Of a stretch of DNA of 32,133 nucleotides, positions 16,772-24,188 are shown one piece after another. A program made the position numbers and the translations under genes. The stretch covers positions 1 through 32,133 of the forward strand of contig JABDDK010000016.1 of the NCBI GenBank assembly GCA_013287665.1, in the 5' to 3' direction. The stretch comes from Alphaproteobacteria bacterium. GTDB lineage: Bacteria > Pseudomonadota > Alphaproteobacteria > UBA9655. How positions within the stretch are numbered: position 1 is the first letter of the stretch; each line of letters opens with the position of its first letter. The notes beneath the pieces were generated by a model. The model was not told the DNA's origin and did no database searches. It saw nothing but the letters and a program-made list of their open reading frames with translations.

Positions 16772-16822
16772 AAAACAAGGGGTTATAATGTCCTTTGTTG
16801 GGATAAAACAACCCCTTGTTTT
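16772..16822. repeat. 13-bp inverted repeat
   Basis: AAAACAAGGGGTT (16772-16784) is repeated in inverted form at 16810-16822 with a 25-nt loop. There is no T-run and no gene reads into it, so a terminator is unlikely. It borders the MITE-like element to the right and may belong to the same repeat tract. The 500 bases between the antitoxin and the next gene contain this, the element and short AT-rich sequence. Confidence 0.5.
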
Positions 16823-16834
16823 GGGTATGAAGAA

Positions 16835-17080
16835 GGGATAACTATCAAGGCGCACCTCATGAAAATTTGTGAGGTGCCTTCACCTCTCCCCTTGTGGGAG
16901 AGGTCGCCCTTTAGGGCGGGTGAGGGGTAGGCCGCACGCAGTGTCATTTGATATTTCTTTAAAGTCATATATCCCCCTCACCCGCCGCTGCGCGTCGACC
17001 TCTCCCACGTAGGGAGAGGTGAAGGACTTCGTCCTTAAGAAAGAATTACGATTTTCATGAGGTGACCCTGGGATAACTAT
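16835..17080. mobile_element. MITE-like palindromic element, copy 1, with flanking direct repeats
   Basis: The core (16881-17021, 141 bp) is bounded by CACCTCTCCC...GGGAGAGGTG hairpins. Outside it are inverted arms CACCTCATGAAAAT (16853-16866) and its complement at 17051-17064, and outside these an 11-bp direct repeat, GGGATAACTAT, at 16835-16845 and 17070-17080, resembling a target-site duplication. No transposase is encoded. The core is in the opposite orientation to the copies at 21854 and 25715. All copies share a conserved centre (AATGACACTGCGTACGG and variants). Confidence 0.6.
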
Positions 17081-17147
17081 TCTAATCTCTTGCATTTAGA
17101 ACAGAAATCGTGTAATTAACCTTTCTCTTTTTATTTATGGAATATAT

Positions 17148-18179
17148 ATGCGTAAAAAAATTATTTATTATTTTGGTTTGTTGTTTCTATTTTTTATCTT
17201 TCAAGGAACTCTCATTTCACTCAACGCTGGGCCTGAGGAAGAACTCATGGAACTTCTTGCAAAAAAACACTGTCATCGTCTTGATAAGGCGGAGGAAGAG
17301 AAGATACCTGCCCTTCATCGAGACATAGAAACGAGTTATTTAAAGCGGTCTCTTCGGAAGGACCCTGATGCGGACCTAATGTCAAATTTATGGACGGAAA
17401 TAGAAAAGTCTCCAAAAGGCTTCATCCAACTTCGTGAACGCGCTGATTTAGGCCATACTCATAGCCAATATTTATCAGGACTTTACTTGACTCATTGCAA
17501 TGAAAATAAAGCATTCGATTTTCTCAGTTTAGCTGCCGGGAAAGGCCATCAAAGTGCTTTTGACCTTCTTCTGCTTCATGCCAATCAACATAAAAATCCT
17601 CATGCTATTTTTGAACTTGGGAAAGTCTATATCGATAAAGGCGATAATTTAGCGGCTGCTGAATGTCTTAAAAGATCGCTCATATACCCTTCGCTTTTCC
17701 GAAATCCACGGTTAACAAAAGGGTTTATTTTATATCTGCAAGGTGATTTTTCTGGAGCTTTAAAGTTCTATCGACGTGCTGAGAATGGAGATTTAGCCTA
17801 TCGATTTATGTATGGGAATTCAGATTTTTTAATCCAGTGCATAAAAAACAAGTTATATGAATCCTCCGAATTGAAAATAGCCGAGGAACAACTCATCGAG
17901 TTTGCGAAAGCAGATAAGGATTTACTCCCTGAAATAAAAGAACTTTCTAAAGTTAACCCCTCGTTTTTATCTGTTTACATGACTGTAGTAACCAGGCCTG
18001 CACAAAGAAGGCCCAAAAAAGTAGGTCTAAAAAGTAACAGTTCTGTTCCTGGTTTAAGTCGGCAGAGAAGTCAGAGTCAGTCATTAATTCATGTGGTTAA
18101 AGATGAAGACAAAGGTTCTGCAGCAAAGCAAAAGGCTTATTCAGCTGATTGCTCAGTTTCAAGCATGGATAAACTTTAA
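17148..18179 (+). CDS. Secreted Sel1/TPR-like repeat protein
   Basis: A 343-residue protein of unknown function. A signal peptide (MRKKIIYYFGLLFLFFIFQGTLISLNA, about 1-27) is followed by helical repeats: about 93-145 (RADLGHTHSQYLSGLYLTHCNENKAFDFLSLAAGKGHQSAF) is Sel1-like, and about 150-215 has TPR-like helical pairs. The last 60 residues, from about 283, are basic and serine-rich, probably disordered. Sel1 proteins act as protein-protein scaffolds and are frequent among exported proteins of intracellular bacteria; a host-related role is inference. GGA six bases before the ATG serves as a weak ribosome site. The end overlaps the convergent oxidoreductase gene by 4 bp. Confidence 0.8.
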   Translation: MRKKIIYYFGLLFLFFIFQGTLISLNAGPEEELMELLAKKHCHRLDKAEEEKIPALHRDIETSYLKRSLRKDPDADLMSNLWTEIEKSPKGFIQLRERADLGHTHSQYLSGLYLTHCNENKAFDFLSLAAGKGHQSAFDLLLLHANQHKNPHAIFELGKVYIDKGDNLAAAECLKRSLIYPSLFRNPRLTKGFILYLQGDFSGALKFYRRAENGDLAYRFMYGNSDFLIQCIKNKLYESSELKIAEEQLIEFAKADKDLLPEIKELSKVNPSFLSVYMTVVTRPAQRRPKKVGLKSNSSVPGLSRQRSQSQSLIHVVKDEDKGSAAKQKAYSADCSVSSMDKL

Positions 18180-19183
18180 ACTTCAACAATTAGCTTCCCA
18201 AAGTTCTTGCCCTCTAAAAGGCCAATGAAGGCTTGGGGAGCGTTCTCTATCCCTTTTACAATGTCTTCCTTCACTTTAACTTTGCCTGACAGAACCAGAG
18301 GGATCATTTCCTTGAGGAAATCTTCTATCTGATCATAATGATCTGAAATAATAAACCCTTGATATTTAACCCTATTTTTAAGAAATGTGCCTGCAATTAA
18401 CGGAGTAAGATCCGGTCCTTGGGGGAGCCCCGCATTATTGTAATGGGCAATCAGTCCACAGAGGGGGATTCTCGAGAATGTATTCAGGAGGGGCAAAACC
18501 GCCATAAAAACAGGCCCCCCAACGTTTTCATAATAGACATCAATTCCCGATGAGCAGGCTTTTTTTAGATCATCTTTAAAAGTTGCACTCTTATGATCCA
18601 CACACGCATCAAACCCCAACTCTTGAGTCGCGAAGGTGCATTTATCAGCCCCTCCCGCGATCCCGACAACGCGACATCCCTTTAATTTTGCAAGTTGACC
18701 CACCATCGACCCAACAGGCCCTGTTGCAGCCGCAACGACAACCGTTTCCCCAGCCTTCGGTTGACCTATCGTCGTGAGACCGTAATAGGCTGTAAATCCT
18801 GGCATTCCCAGAACCCCTAGAAAATAGGAAGATTTAACAGTGTCGGGTATCTTATTAATGTCTCCCTTTGAAACCGCATATGTCTGCCAACCCGTATAAG
18901 ACAGAACGCTCTCTCCCACTTTAAAACTGGGATTCTTCGAAGCCTCAATCGTACAAACAGCTCCCCCAGACAGAACTTCACCGATATTAAAACATGGCGC
19001 GTAAGAAGGGCCCTCATTCATCCGACCCCTCATATAAGGATCAAGACTAAAGTACTTGGTCTTGAGGAGAACCTCTCCCTCCTTTAACTCGGGAACAGGT
19101 GTTTCGATGAGTTTAAAATTATCGGGTTGCGGCGCGCCATGAGGGCGTTTTGCTAGGACAATTTGTTGGTTGATGAGGGACAT
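18176..19183 (-). CDS. NADP-dependent medium-chain oxidoreductase (CurA/prostaglandin reductase type)
   Basis: A 335-residue zinc-independent medium-chain dehydrogenase/reductase. It would reduce alpha,beta-unsaturated ketones or aldehydes with NADPH in the cytosol. Diagnostic features: FSLDPYMRGRM (46-56) of the leukotriene B4 dehydrogenase-like subfamily, GMPGFTAYYGL (126-136), the nucleotide-binding AAATGPVGSMVGQLAK (151-166), YYENVGG, and a C-terminal KVKEDIVKGIENAPQAFIGLLEGKNFGKLIVEV. No zinc-binding cysteine/histidine set is seen. A GGAGAG ribosome site precedes the ATG. The physiological substrate is not deducible from context; detoxification is likely. Confidence 0.92.
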   Translation of the reverse strand: MSLINQQIVLAKRPHGAPQPDNFKLIETPVPELKEGEVLLKTKYFSLDPYMRGRMNEGPSYAPCFNIGEVLSGGAVCTIEASKNPSFKVGESVLSYTGWQTYAVSKGDINKIPDTVKSSYFLGVLGMPGFTAYYGLTTIGQPKAGETVVVAAATGPVGSMVGQLAKLKGCRVVGIAGGADKCTFATQELGFDACVDHKSATFKDDLKKACSSGIDVYYENVGGPVFMAVLPLLNTFSRIPLCGLIAHYNNAGLPQGPDLTPLIAGTFLKNRVKYQGFIISDHYDQIEDFLKEMIPLVLSGKVKVKEDIVKGIENAPQAFIGLLEGKNFGKLIVEV

Positions 19184-19343
19184 TGTTTCTCTCCGTGGTT
19201 ATTATTCATTTCTTATATCACATTAAGGTTAATATTTCGATGAACACTTTGAGAAAGTAACGCGTTAAACCGTTGTAATGGGATCAGATAAATTGTCTCA
19301 TTAACCCCTTATTTGATGAGTTAATGATACTTTGATTTCTGAC

Positions 19344-19618
19344 ATGAGTTTTTGACACTATTTCTGTGAGGGAATTTCTAAATCAAATCCCCCGGCTCTC
19401 ACAACCAGGGGTGTCTTATCCCCATGGGTTGATAGCAGGACGTGTTTCCAAAACTTGGCAACAAGCCGCTGAAAAAGTATGGTAAACAAAACCTCTCGAC
19501 TTATCAAACAGACGCTTAAAAGAAGCGAAAAATAAGGCTCTTGCTAATGACTTCTTTTCCTCCCTTATTCTGCAAAAAGTACAATTAGTCAAAGAAAACG
19601 TTTGCCCAAAATTTATGA
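19344..19618 (+). pseudogene. Decayed gene remnant, family unknown
   Basis: Reading from the ATG at 19344, a one-base shift in the T-run 19349-19353 opens a frame with protein-like composition: FDTISVREFLNQIPRLS..., then ...GVSYPHGLIAGR..., then KTWQQAAEKVW, an in-frame TAA at 19483-19485, and on through LSNRRLKEAKNKALANDFF and LILQKVQLVKEN, running to a stop beyond the convergent esterase end. One frameshift and one stop over about 90 codons suggest a recently disabled or truncated gene. I do not recognise the family. The bases from 19184 to 19343 show nothing else. Confidence 0.4.
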
Positions 19619-20278
19619 TTAACCTAACCCAGCCGCTTTATCGCTAAACTGCTGCCTCAAGAAAGCCATTCCTACCTCGATGCCGGTCTGATCAATGCGA
19701 TGATCACCACCGGGACGGGTTTCCAATTGAGGGGTAAGCCCGAGTTGCTTTAACTGACGTCCAGCCTCTTTAAAGGCAGAATATGGGACGCCTGTATCCG
19801 TATCCCCATGCACCAGCAAGATACTTGGTGCGTTGGCACCGGGGGTATGTACCGAAGGGGGATAAAAAGCCCCTGAATAACCAACGATGGCGCGAATACC
19901 TGGAATGTGAAACATCAGCTCGAGTGCCACCATCATCCCTTGGGAAAAACCAACCAGGGCTAAGTCTTTAGGTGTTAGTTTCCTCTCCTCCAACCATTGG
20001 GTAAGGATCTTTGCCAAAACAGGGGCTGACTTTTCCAAGCCAGGCCGTACATTGGCTGGATCAAAATCGATCCATTTAAACCACCGATAGCTGGAGGCGG
20101 ATCCATCCAGAGGTTCTAGCCCATGAGGTGCAATAAACTCTGCATCGGGTAAGGCTTGCGCCCACTGATCACCGACTTTGATGAGAGAATTTCCATTGGC
20201 ACCATACCCATGGAAAAATACAACCAATTGTTTGGGAGTACTTCTTGATTTTGCTAACCTTTGAGGGCCTGGTAACAT
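19619..20278 (-). CDS. Phospholipase/carboxylesterase family serine hydrolase
   Basis: A 219-residue alpha/beta hydrolase of the phospholipase/carboxylesterase (PF02230, YpfH-like) family, probably cytosolic since there is no signal peptide. VVFFHGYGANGNSL (19-32) carries the oxyanion region; the nucleophile elbow LVGFSQGMM gives Ser112; LLVHGDTDTGVPYSAF gives Asp161; GGDHRID gives His193. These complete the triad. Bacterial relatives hydrolyse short-chain acyl esters or lysophospholipids, and some remove acyl groups from proteins. A GAGG ribosome site precedes the ATG. The gene stands alone and is divergent from ampG. Confidence 0.92.
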   Translation of the reverse strand: MLPGPQRLAKSRSTPKQLVVFFHGYGANGNSLIKVGDQWAQALPDAEFIAPHGLEPLDGSASSYRWFKWIDFDPANVRPGLEKSAPVLAKILTQWLEERKLTPKDLALVGFSQGMMVALELMFHIPGIRAIVGYSGAFYPPSVHTPGANAPSILLVHGDTDTGVPYSAFKEAGRQLKQLGLTPQLETRPGGDHRIDQTGIEVGMAFLRQQFSDKAAGLG

Positions 20279-20503
20279 TTAAACCTCAATTTCCTGTTTG
20301 GGATATTTTAATCGATTGTAATACAAGACTTTAGTTTTTTCTATTCCCGAGTTAAGTTTATGATGTCCTAATAGCTCCCCCTTCTATCGCCACCAATCAC
20401 TAATTTGAAACCGTGAAAAGCTTTTTGTCAGCCACCCTCTTATTAAATATGCAACCTTTTCCTATATATGGTATAGTTATCTGAACAAAACGTAAGGTGG
20501 CCC

Positions 20504-21826
20504 TTGATTCAGTCGTGGCATCAGAGTTTGAAAGCCTTTTGTGATAGGCGCATTTTCTCGATTTTCTTTTATGGATTTTCGAGTGGGCTGCCGTTTTTGC
20601 TTACGCTTTCAACACTTACCATTTGGCTCAAAGAATCGGGTGTTAATAACACAACGATTGGCCTCTTTGTTGCTGTAACGATTCCCTACACCTTTAAGTT
20701 TCTGTGGGGTCCTATGGTGGACCGGTTGAAGTTGCCTCTTCTTTACCGCTTTTTAGGGCAACGACGGAGTTGGGCTTTGGTGGCTCAATTGTCCCTTATT
20801 TATATGCTCATCGGACTCGGATCGTCTAATCCTGCTGAGGATATCTGGAGAACGGCCCTGTGGGCTTTTGGTGTCTCCTTTTGTTCTGCGATTCAAGATA
20901 TCGTTATTGAAGCCTACCGTATTGAAATCATTGACAATAACCAGCAAGGGTCGGCAGCCAGCTCAACCTATTTAGGGTACCGGATGGGAATGATGGCCTC
21001 AGGGGCTGGAGCGCTTTATATAGCTGCGATCTTTTCCTGGTCGACAGCCTATGAAGTGATGGCCGCTTTTGTTGGAATTGGCATTCTTACAACGTTGTTC
21101 AGTCCGTCTCCCAAAAATAATGTCTTTAAACCGGTTTCGTTCAAAGCCTTTAAACACAAATCTCCCCTGAATCAATTTCGGAAGTGGATCACCACAACCT
21201 ATGGGCCACCGTTGAAAGAGCTCGTCAAATCCATTGATTGGCGTGTCGTGCTGATGTTCATCTTTTTCTATAAGGTGGGAGACACAACGCTGAATGTGAT
21301 GACAACGCCGTTTTTGGTTGAGCTTGGCTACAGTAAGCTTGAGATTGCGCATGTTGCAAAGGTCTTTGGAATTTCTGCAATGATTGTGGGGGGATTCATG
21401 GGAGGGCTGTTCCTGAACCATTTTGGGATTCTCTCATGCCTGATGCTGTGTGCTGTCCTTCAAATCCTCTCAAGCTTGATGTTTGTGATCCAGGCGCTCA
21501 TTGGCTATAATATCGATGTCTTAATCATCACAATTGGTGTCGAGAACCTCACGTGTGGTCTGGGCACAACGGCTTTTATTGCGTACCTCTCGAGTCTCTG
21601 TAGTACACCTCACACAGCCACTCACTTTGCGCTGCTCTCCTCCTTTGGATCCATGGCGCGGATCCTATTATCCATGGGAGCCGGTTTTCTTGCAGACATC
21701 CTGTCTTGGCCTTTCTTCTTTACGTTTACAGCAGCTGCATGCGTGCCAAGCTTGTTTGTCTTGATCTATGCATCGCACCACTTCCCGTACATGCATTCGT
21801 TTCTTAAAACGGCAAAGGAAACTTAA
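20504..21826 (+). CDS. ampG: AmpG-family muropeptide permease (MFS)
   Basis: An inner-membrane major-facilitator protein of 440 residues with about 12 hydrophobic segments. AmpG imports anhydro-muropeptides from cell-wall turnover. The N-terminus (FFYGFSSGLPFLLTLSTLTIWLKESGVNNTTIGLF...PYTFKFLWGPMVDRLKLP) is typical of the family, as is AIQDIVIEAYRIEI with its acidic residues. The start is TTG, placed by an AAGGTGG ribosome site five bases upstream; no ATG lies near. Related members of this group in intracellular bacteria may carry other substrates, so the exact substrate is an inference. A TATAGT -10-like hexamer is present at about 20472. Confidence 0.9.
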   Translation: MIQSWHQSLKAFCDRRIFSIFFYGFSSGLPFLLTLSTLTIWLKESGVNNTTIGLFVAVTIPYTFKFLWGPMVDRLKLPLLYRFLGQRRSWALVAQLSLIYMLIGLGSSNPAEDIWRTALWAFGVSFCSAIQDIVIEAYRIEIIDNNQQGSAASSTYLGYRMGMMASGAGALYIAAIFSWSTAYEVMAAFVGIGILTTLFSPSPKNNVFKPVSFKAFKHKSPLNQFRKWITTTYGPPLKELVKSIDWRVVLMFIFFYKVGDTTLNVMTTPFLVELGYSKLEIAHVAKVFGISAMIVGGFMGGLFLNHFGILSCLMLCAVLQILSSLMFVIQALIGYNIDVLIITIGVENLTCGLGTTAFIAYLSSLCSTPHTATHFALLSSFGSMARILLSMGAGFLADILSWPFFFTFTAAACVPSLFVLIYASHHFPYMHSFLKTAKET

Positions 21827-21853
21827 TTACCTAATGAAATTTGTGAGGCACCT

Positions 21854-21995
21854 CACCTCTCCACTGCGTGGGAGAGGTCGACGCGCAGCGGCGGGTGAGG
21901 GGGACAGATGACTCTAAAGACAATTTCAAATGACACTGCATACGGCCTACCCCTCACCCGCCCTGAAGGGCGACCTCTCCCACAAGGGGAGAGGT
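21854..21995. repeat. Dispersed palindromic element, copy 2
   Basis: About 142 bp bounded by CACCTCTCC...GGGAGAGGT and CGACCTCTCCCAC...GGGGAGAGGT hairpins. Its centre is AATGACACTGCATACGGCC followed by TACCCCTCACCCGCCCT. The bases just left (ATGAAATTTGTGAGGCACCT) match the left flank of copy 1, so the repeat unit is longer than the core. It lies 27 bp after the ampG stop. Confidence 0.75.
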
Positions 21996-22264
21996 TCAAC
22001 TTCACGTGATATTGACAAAATCTTTAAAAAGCTTGCAATTTTCAAAAAACGCCTTATATTGAAATTGAGTTTAATACTTTTAAGGAATGAAACCGTAGAG
22101 ATCGTGTGCTCTGCGTAAGAAACTAAGATAGACACTAAGATTACCTTTCTGCTCTCTTCTTCTTACCCCAGCTCCCCCCATATGAATGAATATTCAATCA
22201 GGATGGAATTTTTACGTGTCTCAGTTAACTCACTTAGTAAACGCCTGATCATAAGGATATAGAG
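21996..22264 (+). promoter_or_regulatory. Probable long leader of the cold-shock gene
   Basis: About 270 bases without a gene. Cold-shock genes often carry long structured 5' leaders that act as RNA thermosensors; an AT-rich part near 22050-22090 could hold a promoter. I cannot identify a conserved cold-box by eye, so this is only a candidate. Confidence 0.3.
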
Positions 22265-22468
22265 ATGAAGAACGGCACTGTAAAATGGTTTAACCCTACA
22301 AAAGGCTACGGCTTTATTCAAATGGAAGACGGTACACGCGATGTATTCGTTCACATTACTGAGCTAGAACGCTCCGGTATTTCCAATTTGGCTGAAGGTC
22401 AAAAAGTTAGCTTTGAATTGGCAAGCAACAAGGGTAAAACCTCTGCTGTCAACCTCAAGTTGCGGTAA
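22265..22468 (+). CDS. Cold-shock protein, CspA family
   Basis: A 67-residue single cold-shock domain, an RNA/ssDNA-binding OB fold that acts as an RNA chaperone. It has the signature GTVKWFNPTKGYGFIQ, with RNP1 KGYGFI (about 13-18), and RNP2 VFVHI (27-31), then GQKVSFEL. This is the full usual length. An AAGGAT ribosome site precedes the ATG, and a strong intrinsic terminator follows 26 bp after the stop, so it is transcribed alone. Which of the several Csp paralogues it is cannot be told. Confidence 0.97.
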   Translation: MKNGTVKWFNPTKGYGFIQMEDGTRDVFVHITELERSGISNLAEGQKVSFELASNKGKTSAVNLKLR

Positions 22469-22472
22469 GATC

Positions 22473-22522
22473 TAAACCACTTTGGTTTAAAATGACCACC
22501 CTCTTTTGAGGGTGGTTTTTTT
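22473..22522 (+). terminator. Intrinsic terminator of the cold-shock gene
   Basis: ACCACCCTC (22495-22503), a TTTT loop and GAGGGTGGT (22508-22516), followed by a run of T to 22522: a perfect 9-bp stem with U-tract. A smaller hairpin, TAAACCA-CTT-TGGTTTA, lies just before it (22473-22489). The stop of the convergent DUF333 gene touches the T-run, so the hairpin may serve both directions. Confidence 0.9.
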
Positions 22523-22775
22523 ATGGGCGCTCGGGAAGAACGCCACCGACAGGACACTCCCCTCGAAAGAGAGCCCATTCCTCACACTGTCGATTATCCT
22601 TAAACATACAAATGCCATAAACGCCACCGTCGGAATGCTTTGCCATCTTGAGGGTGCCTCCCACCTCAATACAGTATTTGGAAGCAGGATTGGCAAGCGT
22701 TGTCTTTTTTTCTTCGGAACATCCCTGTAAAGCAACCAATAATATCAAACATAACTTGATATTTTTAATCTTCAT
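22521..22775 (-). CDS. DUF333 family lipoprotein
   Basis: 84 residues. The start is chosen for the AAGGAAACC ribosome site and for the leader MKIKNIKLCLILLVALQGC, whose LQGC is a lipobox (Cys19). The mature part NPASKYCIEVGG...MAKHSDGGVYGICMFKDNRQCEEWALFRGECPVGG is the DUF333 motif, a small cysteine-rich domain sometimes labelled putative hemolysin; its role is unknown. Four cysteines in the mature part could form disulfides in the periplasm. A longer reading upstream would run into the divergent transporter gene and is rejected. Confidence 0.88.
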   Translation of the reverse strand: MKIKNIKLCLILLVALQGCSEEKKTTLANPASKYCIEVGGTLKMAKHSDGGVYGICMFKDNRQCEEWALFRGECPVGGVLPERP

Positions 22776-22808
22776 GTTAGGTTTCCTTGTAATTGAAGGA
22801 TACATTAA

Positions 22809-23699
22809 ATGATATCTTACCCTATTTACCGTGGAATGGCAGCCATGCTTTTGTCTGTCTTTCTTTTCAGTATTAATGATGCCCTTCTCAAATGGCTGGC
22901 AGGTACCTATCATCCCATGCAAATCATTTTTTGCAGGTCATTTTTTACGTTTTTTCCTCTTTTGGGACCCTTCCTCCTCAAACAGCAAAGGATAGACTTT
23001 AGAGCAGGGAATAATGGATATCATGCTTTAAGAGCCTTCATCGCAGCTCTTTCTGTTCCCTTATATATCTATGCTTACAAGGCGTTGCCTTTAGCAGATG
23101 CCTATGCCGTTTCGTATGTCGCTCCCCTTTTTATGGCAATCTTTGCCATTCCTCTCTTAGGCGAAAAGGTATCTAAACAGGCATGGACTGTTATTATAAT
23201 TGGCTTTTTTGGTATCCTGATTATGATGCGTCCTGGATCAGCTGTCCTGAGTTTAGGAGGTTTATCCGCATTTGCAGCGGGTGTTGTGTATGCCTTAGCC
23301 ATTGTCATGTCTCGGAAACTGAGCGAAACGGAAAGTGATTTTTCTATCACAGCTTGGTTTATGGGTGTGAGCTTTATCATGAGTAGCTTATTTATGCCCT
23401 TTTATTGGGAAACGCCCCCTCTTTCCGATTGGGGATTATTTGCAGTTCTCGGGGTCGTAAGCTATGGCGCTGTCTTAACAATTACACAAGCTTTTAGGCT
23501 TGCCCCCGCTGCCATCGTCGGCCCTATCGATTATCTGCTTGTCGTTTTTGGGGCTATCTTGGGTTACTACATCTGGGGAGATGTCCCCGACATGTATGTG
23601 GTTATAGGTTCGTGTGTCCTGATTGGTAGCGGCCTTTATCTTTTATATCATGAGTCAAAAAATAAGACTTTGGCTTTTGCTCATGTCGTTGAGGAGTGA
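22809..23699 (+). CDS. EamA/DMT-superfamily transporter
   Basis: A 296-residue inner-membrane protein with ten hydrophobic helices arranged as two EamA repeats (about 8-140 and 150-280). Visible family features are LLSVFLFSINDALLKWL at the first helix, the FCRSF segment, DAYAVSYVAPLFMAIFAIPLLGEKVS at the end of repeat one and the equivalent GPIDYLLVVFGAILGYYIWGD in repeat two. Members export or import amino acids, nucleotides or other small metabolites; S-adenosylmethionine uptake carriers of intracellular bacteria belong to this superfamily, but nothing here proves that substrate. An AAGGA ribosome site is present. Only 33 bp separate it from the divergent DUF333 start, so the promoters must overlap or lie inside the neighbouring genes. 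Confidence 0.9.
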   Translation: MISYPIYRGMAAMLLSVFLFSINDALLKWLAGTYHPMQIIFCRSFFTFFPLLGPFLLKQQRIDFRAGNNGYHALRAFIAALSVPLYIYAYKALPLADAYAVSYVAPLFMAIFAIPLLGEKVSKQAWTVIIIGFFGILIMMRPGSAVLSLGGLSAFAAGVVYALAIVMSRKLSETESDFSITAWFMGVSFIMSSLFMPFYWETPPLSDWGLFAVLGVVSYGAVLTITQAFRLAPAAIVGPIDYLLVVFGAILGYYIWGDVPDMYVVIGSCVLIGSGLYLLYHESKNKTLAFAHVVEE

Positions 23700-23854
23700 G
23701 ACACCTTTACAAAGCATTTGCTGCAATAGGGACAGATGACTTCCCCGTCTTTTCCGAGATTGAGATACACGGCAGGATGGCCTAAAGGCTCCCCTCCCCC
23801 ATCACATTTAACGACTGTGCATTCTGTTTCAACGATTTCGATTGGTATTGTCAT
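23681..23854 (-). CDS. CHCC zinc-finger protein (NDUFS6-like)
   Basis: A 57-residue protein of the zf-CHCC family (PF10276). Zinc ligands Cys17, His26, Cys41 and Cys44 are spaced as in the family (CDGGGEPLGHPAVYLNL...CPYC). Its mitochondrial relative NDUFS6 is an accessory subunit of complex I, and alphaproteobacteria carry this short form. The start is chosen for AAGGAGCAGGTA upstream; a longer reading would run through the neighbouring repeat. Its last 19 bp overlap the end of the EamA gene on the other strand. Confidence 0.88.
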   Translation of the reverse strand: MTIPIEIVETECTVVKCDGGGEPLGHPAVYLNLGKDGEVICPYCSKCFVKVSHSSTT

Positions 23855-23879
23855 TACCTGCTCCTTAACACCCCCACCA

Positions 23880-23974
23880 GCGTCATTGCGAGGAGCCGCA
23901 GGCGACGTGGCAATCCCTCTTAATCCAAGAAAGATGGATTGCTTCGTCAGGCTACGCCTTCCTCGCAATGACGC
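23880..23974. repeat. Intergenic repeat with 15-bp inverted ends
   Basis: GCGTCATTGCGAGGA (23880-23894) is repeated perfectly inverted at 23960-23974. The interior also pairs partly (GGCAATCC with GGATTGC). This matches a widespread class of short mobile palindromes (TCATTGCGAGGAGC...GCTCCTCGCAATGA) known in many bacterial genomes. A decayed trace (ATTGCGAGCGTGGCAATGACG) occurs near 25875. Confidence 0.75.
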
Positions 23975-24032
23975 ACTAGGAGGTTGTCTTTTTATCTAAT
24001 TACTGATAACTGATTACTGATCACTAAACAAG

Positions 24033-24109
24033 GCGCCCGTAGCTCAGCTGGATAGAGCGTTGCCCTCCGGAGGCAAAGGCCAGGGGTTCGAATCCCTTCG
24101 GGCGCGCCA
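24033..24109 (+). tRNA. tRNA-Arg (anticodon CCG)
   Basis: A complete cloverleaf: acceptor GCGCCCG/CGGGCGC, D arm AGCTCAGCTGGATAGAGC, anticodon stem TTGCC/GGCAA with loop CTCCGGA (anticodon CCG), and T arm with GGTTCGAATCC. The discriminator G and CCA are encoded. It is bracketed by short AT-rich repeats: ACTGATAACTGATTACTGAT-like bases before it and a long inverted repeat after it. Confidence 0.97.
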
Positions 24110-24112
24110 CTT

Positions 24113-24172
24113 TTTAGTATTTAGTTATTAGAAATTGGTAATTAGAATTTTTTCTAATAACTAAATACTAAA
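24113..24172. terminator. 22-bp perfect inverted repeat after tRNA-Arg
   Basis: Arms 24113-24134 and 24151-24172 are exact complements, with a 16-nt loop. The stem is AT-rich, and further AAATACT units follow to about 24185. Lying between the tRNA end and the convergent trkH stop, it may stop transcription from both sides. It also resembles a repeat-derived insertion, so terminator is a moderate-confidence call. Confidence 0.45.
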
Positions 24173-24188
24173 TACTAAATACTAATAA

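Noticed and set aside
16783-17095. Two apparent small proteins over the repeat at 16881, and similar ones at 21930 and 25686
   Set aside because: They are translations of the palindromic element; no ribosome sites precede them and the same peptides recur at each copy.
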